A stretch of DNA of 64,000 nucleotides, taken from assembly GCA_022747635.1 (NCBI GenBank), contig JAKTNV010000023.1:2626848-2690847 (forward strand). The letters are read 5' to 3'. Under the pieces are notes generated by a model. It ran no database searches and was not told the DNA's origin. It worked only from the letters and a program-made list of their open reading frames with translations. Of this stretch, positions 60,640 through 64,000 are shown piece after piece. Source of the DNA: Hetaerina americana. Lineage: Eukaryota; Arthropoda; Insecta; Odonata; Calopterygidae. The position numbers and the translations under genes were made by a program. Position 1 is the first letter of the stretch; each line of letters begins with the position of its first letter.

Positions 60640-61289
60640 TTGAAATTGTAACATCCCGCCAATCTACTTATGGCCACCAGATGATACCTCCCTCTACTCC
60701 TCCATTCCCCACCCAGAAGGCTTATCCTGTCTCTGACGTTATCCTTCTCTAAGCCCCTCACCCCAGCATCCTTCCACCAAGTTTTTCCTCAATCCAGCCA
60801 CTTTTGTCCTCACAAAAAATGCATTTTTGTTTCAAAACTGTTTTTACGTACAAAACAAAGGCACGGCAGCATTGGGAACTAGGATGGTACCATCATACCC
60901 TAATCTCTTCATGGGCCACCTTGAAGAGACTTTCAATTCGCGACAACCCCTCCGACCTCTTTTCTGGATCTGCTACATGGACGACATTTTTATTCTCTGA
61001 ACACATGGCTGTTGACTTTTTCATCAATATCTTATTGGTCTTAAATTCTTCTTTCACTGTTAAATTCACTTCTTCCTTTTCAGACTCGACAAATACTTTT
61101 CCTGTCACAGACATCTTACTTTACAACAACAAATGCACTACCGCGGTACATATCAAACCCACTAACCATCATCAATATCTGTAATTTACCTGCTGTCACC
61201 CTACTCACACTGAATGCTCAATCCTCATTTCTCTCTCTATCCGCCGACACCGGATTTATAATACTACAGTCTCCCTCAACAAATACCTT

Positions 61290-62195
61290 CACAATCTACA
61301 CAATGCACTTGACAAACGCGGTTACTCAGAAAAGCTCCTACAAAATAAAATTCACTTGCCTACCCGACCCTACACATCACAGAAAAACAATCCCATATCT
61401 GACACAGGACTTAACCTTTGCCCCAACTCTTTCCCAGGATCCCACAGACTAAAAACCTTTCATAAATAACTGTTTCCTATTTTACATGATAATGATGCTA
61501 CTTTATCTCAAATGACCCAATGCCCCTCTCACGCATACATATTTCTGAGACCCAGAAACCCTCTGGCCCCCCACTCATTGACACATTTCCTCATCTTTCC
61601 CCTACTTGCATCCGCCCGCGATGTAAAATATGTCCTCTACTCCCCTCCTTCCCACATTCCCTCACTGCCCCCTCGCCTCATTTCCATGCTCTTTGCCTCT
61701 CCAAAAATGTTCTCTTCTCTTCTGAGTGTCACAATCTACATCTTGCACACCTCAAACGTGGTTACCCAGAAAAGCTACTACAAAATGAAATCCACCGCTC
61801 CACCCGACCACACACACCACACAATAACAAGCCTACATCTGACGCAGGACTCAACCTTTGCACCACCTATTTCCCCGGATCACACAGACTGAAAACCTTC
61901 CTTAAAGAACTGTTTCCAATTTTACATGACAATGACGCGACCTCATCCTTACTACCCCAATGCCCATCTATCGCATGCAGACGACCCGACAATCTCAAAA
62001 ACCTTCTGAGATCCACCAACCTTTTGGCGCCCCCCCATGACAAATTTCTTAATATTTCCCCTACTTGCAACTGCCCCCGATGTAATACCTGTCTTCTTAT
62101 TAGGTCTACTCCCCTCTCCCTACATCTCCTCATTGCCCCCTCACCTCATTCCCATGCTAATTGCCTCTCGAAAAACATTATTTATCTTTTGTCAT
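61290..62195 (+). repeat. about 440-bp tandem duplication inside the PLE
   Basis: Both units begin CACAATCTACA (61290 and 61730). They run through RGYSEKLLQNKIH / RGYPEKLLQNEIH, GLNLC, FPGSHRLKTF, LFPILHDNDAT and the Cys-containing segment before the GIY-YIG domain. The units have diverged substantially and the first is frameshifted. Confidence 0.85.
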
Positions 62196-62217
62196 GCAAA
62201 CATTGCACTTCCTTTTA

Positions 62218-63534
62218 CAGGGTCACACCCAAAAGTGGTAGAACTGATTTTCTCTGGTGCGAAAAGAGCGGTGGAGGGGGGTCTGCCTGGCAGGGTAAGG
62301 TGGAGGGGGCTCTTAGCAACAGACCGACACCAACCTCAGTCGCCTGCGGGCTGTCGTTGAGTGAGGACACCGTTTTTAGTGAAGCAAGTTTTTTGTCCGT
62401 GTTGAAAAACAAAATGAATCTGAATTTAGAGCAACGTTATTCCGTGAAGTTTTGTGCGAAACTCGGGAAGACGGCAACTGAGACCCTCGATATGATCAAG
62501 CAGGCTTACGGGGACACTGCCTTAAGCCGTTCCACAGTATTTTAGTGGCACAAGTTGTTTAAAGAGGGTAGGGAGCTCGTTGAAGACGACCATCGCTCCG
62601 GACGGCCGTCGACGGCAAGAACCGACACGAATGTGGACAGGGTGAGGACACTGCTGAACACAGACCAACGCTTAACCAGTGAAGAAATTGCAGACCAGTT
62701 GGGTCTGTCTGCATCCAACGTCCAACGCATTATTTCACAGGATTTGGCCATGCGCAAGGTGTGCGCCAAGATGGTGCCGAAAACTCTGAGTGTCGACCAA
62801 CAGGCAACTCATGTGCGCATTTCGGAATAAGTGTTAGCCAATTTGCACCAAGATGAAACTTGTTTGGACAATGTGATAACTGGTGATGAAACATGGGTTT
62901 TTCAATATGACCCTGAAACGAAAAGACAATCCGCGGAATGGCACACTTCCGCGTCCCCACGTCCAAAAAAGGCTCGAATGAGCAAATCAAAAATCAAAAC
63001 GATGTTGATTGTGTATTTCGACCATCATGGAGTGGTTCACAAGGAGTTTGTCCCACCAGGGGAGACTGTGAATGCAAACTTTTACGTACAGGTGCTCACC
63101 CACCTCCGAGAACGCGTGAAAAGAGTCCGACCGGCCATCGCAAACTGCTGGGTGCTTCATCATGACAACGCGCCGTGCCATGGCGCGCTTGTCGTCAGAC
63201 AGCTCCTGGCCAAATACGGCGTTGCCACGATGCCGCACCCGCCCTATTCTCCCGATCTAGCACCACCGGACTTCTTCTTCTTCCCCCTGATGAAAAGACA
63301 GCTCAAGGGACGACGTTTTGACTCGATAAAGGCCGTTCAAGAGGCTTCGACGAGGGTCATCAACGGCATCTCCAAAGAAAATTTCCAGCGGGCGTATGGG
63401 GATTGGGAGCAACGTTATGCTAAGTGTGTAGCAGCTCAAGGAGCATACTTTGAAGATTATTAAGTCGATGTAAGTATATCGTCAATAAAATTCTTGTAAA
63501 AAAATCAGTCCTACCACTTTTGGGTGCGACCCTG
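62218..63534 (+). mobile_element. mariner transposon, nearly intact (1317 bp), inserted in PLE
   Basis: TIRs of roughly 30 bp (CAGGGTCACACCCAAAAGTG left; the right end is the complement of CAGGGTCGCACCCAAAAGTG) are flanked by TA at 62216-62217 and 63535-63536. It carries one transposase frame (62414-63463) damaged only by two nonsense codons. Removing the insert and one TA restores the PLE reading ...CTSFYIGECI..., so the site is the Tyr codon of the YIG motif. Confidence 0.94.
62414..63463 (+). pseudogene. mariner transposase (D,D34D) with two in-frame stops
   Basis: 349 codons in a single frame from MNLNLEQRYSVKF. Order: N-terminal helix-turn-helix with IKQAYGDTALSRSTVF; WHKLFKEGRE and DDHRSGRPST; a second helix-turn-helix with EEIADQLGLSASNVQRI; then KVCAKMVPKTL in place of the WVPHxL signature. 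The catalytic triad is the first Asp in ITGDETWVFQYDPETK, the second in LHHDNAPCHGA, and the third in YSPDLAPPDFFFFP, with exactly 34 residues between the last two. Stops are TAG at 62543 (after STVF) and TAA at 62828 (after VRISE). Length is normal for mariner. It is inactive as it stands but recent. Confidence 0.93.
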
Positions 63535-64000
63535 TACATAGGCGAATGCATTACCCCCTTATCCATTCGAATGAATAATCACCGGTACTCCTGCAATTCT
63601 GCCTCACTCTCTTCTCTTCCTATCCCTTCACACGCCAATTCCCACAACCTTTCATTCGACCAGTGTTTTCCTCTTAGCATCCTAGAATCCCTACCTGATT
63701 CAGCCATCAATATAGAGGTGAGAACTCGAGAATCCACCTACATATTAGCTTTCCGATCTTTTAAAATTCCCACCCTTAACCGCCTATTATAATTTCCTTC
63801 CCAGCATTCCCTGCTCCACAACTCCCCTCCCCACCCATACCCCTTTCCCCTTTCCAGGATATTTTCAGTCTCACTTGAAGGAGGCCTCTGAGAGGGCCGA
63901 AAGCTCGAACAATTTACCGTGTGAGTGTCCTTTTAAATGTTGCTATTCTATTTGTGTTTTATTGTGCCAGCCCATTATTTTGCCGCTCGTGTGAGTTTTT

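Larger units (their letters stand above)
60640..63960 (+). mobile_element. Penelope-like element (PLE), 5'-truncated, interrupted
   Basis: The broken frame shows PLE motifs in order. DDTSLYSSIPHPEG (from 60680) resembles D.TSLYTNIPH.EG, RT motif A. LGTRMVPSYPNLFMGHLEETF comes near 60873-60935. FWICYMDDIFIL carries the catalytic YMDD at 60974-60985. KPTNHHQYL follows near 61160-61182, then the RGY.EKLLQ and GLNLC... FPGSHRLKTF connector twice. CPRCNTC is near 62070-62093 and the GIY-YIG domain at 62178-62217 plus 63535-63790 (FY/IGECITPLSIRMNNHR). PLEs combine this RT with a C-terminal GIY-YIG nuclease. Stops and frameshifts inactivate it. The 3' UTR carries a hairpin GGCCTCTGAGAGGGCCGAAAG at 63883-63903 that recalls PLE terminal ribozyme motifs. 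Confidence 0.85.

Overview
This is a stretch of eukaryotic nuclear DNA, most likely from an arthropod and probably an insect. The evidence is AT-rich, CpG-poor sequence, kilobase-scale introns with GT-AG borders, and a repeat load of several mariner lineages, RTE-like and Jockey/CR1-like non-LTR retrotransposons, Penelope-like elements (PLEs) and tRNA-derived SINEs. The encoded DNAJC25 also resembles what I recall of the insect protein. The species cannot be named from the sequence alone.

Two host genes can be assembled from exons, both on the + strand. The first is the TRIR homologue (C19orf43; telomerase RNA component interacting RNase) in three exons at 5618-5959, 13287-13364 and 16574-16678, complete at 174 codons. 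The second is the DNAJC25 homologue, an ER-type DnaJ membrane protein, with four in-phase exons at 36867-36981, 37316-37457, 41992-42180 and 51274-51456. It covers a signal peptide, the HPD-containing J domain, one transmembrane segment and part of the basic cytosolic-type region. The 3' exon(s) were not found and probably lie past 64000.

Layout: 0.4-1.6 kb holds an RTE endonuclease remnant. 1.6-5.6 kb is mostly unassigned, with one CpG-rich patch. 5.6-16.7 kb is TRIR, whose intron 1 carries RTE, SINE and hammerhead-like inverted-repeat debris. 16.7-25 kb is nearly empty except for an unidentified tail-anchor-like ORF at 17.8 kb. 25-36 kb is a dense repeat block: two closely similar RTE copies, SINEs, a decayed mariner, a 39-bp hairpin and a PLE fragment. 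36.8 kb to the end is DNAJC25 and its introns. These introns hold an inverted pair of near-identical mariner deletion derivatives flanking exon 3, a Jockey/CR1-like remnant, a further mariner, more SINEs, and a PLE whose GIY-YIG domain is split by another mariner.

There is no operon-like organisation. The two host genes are unrelated in function. Most of the biology visible here is transposon layering: mariner into RTE, mariner into PLE, and short foldback repeats with a recurring CTGATGA / stem-loop / GAAACC module that resembles the hammerhead ribozyme motifs known from PLEs.
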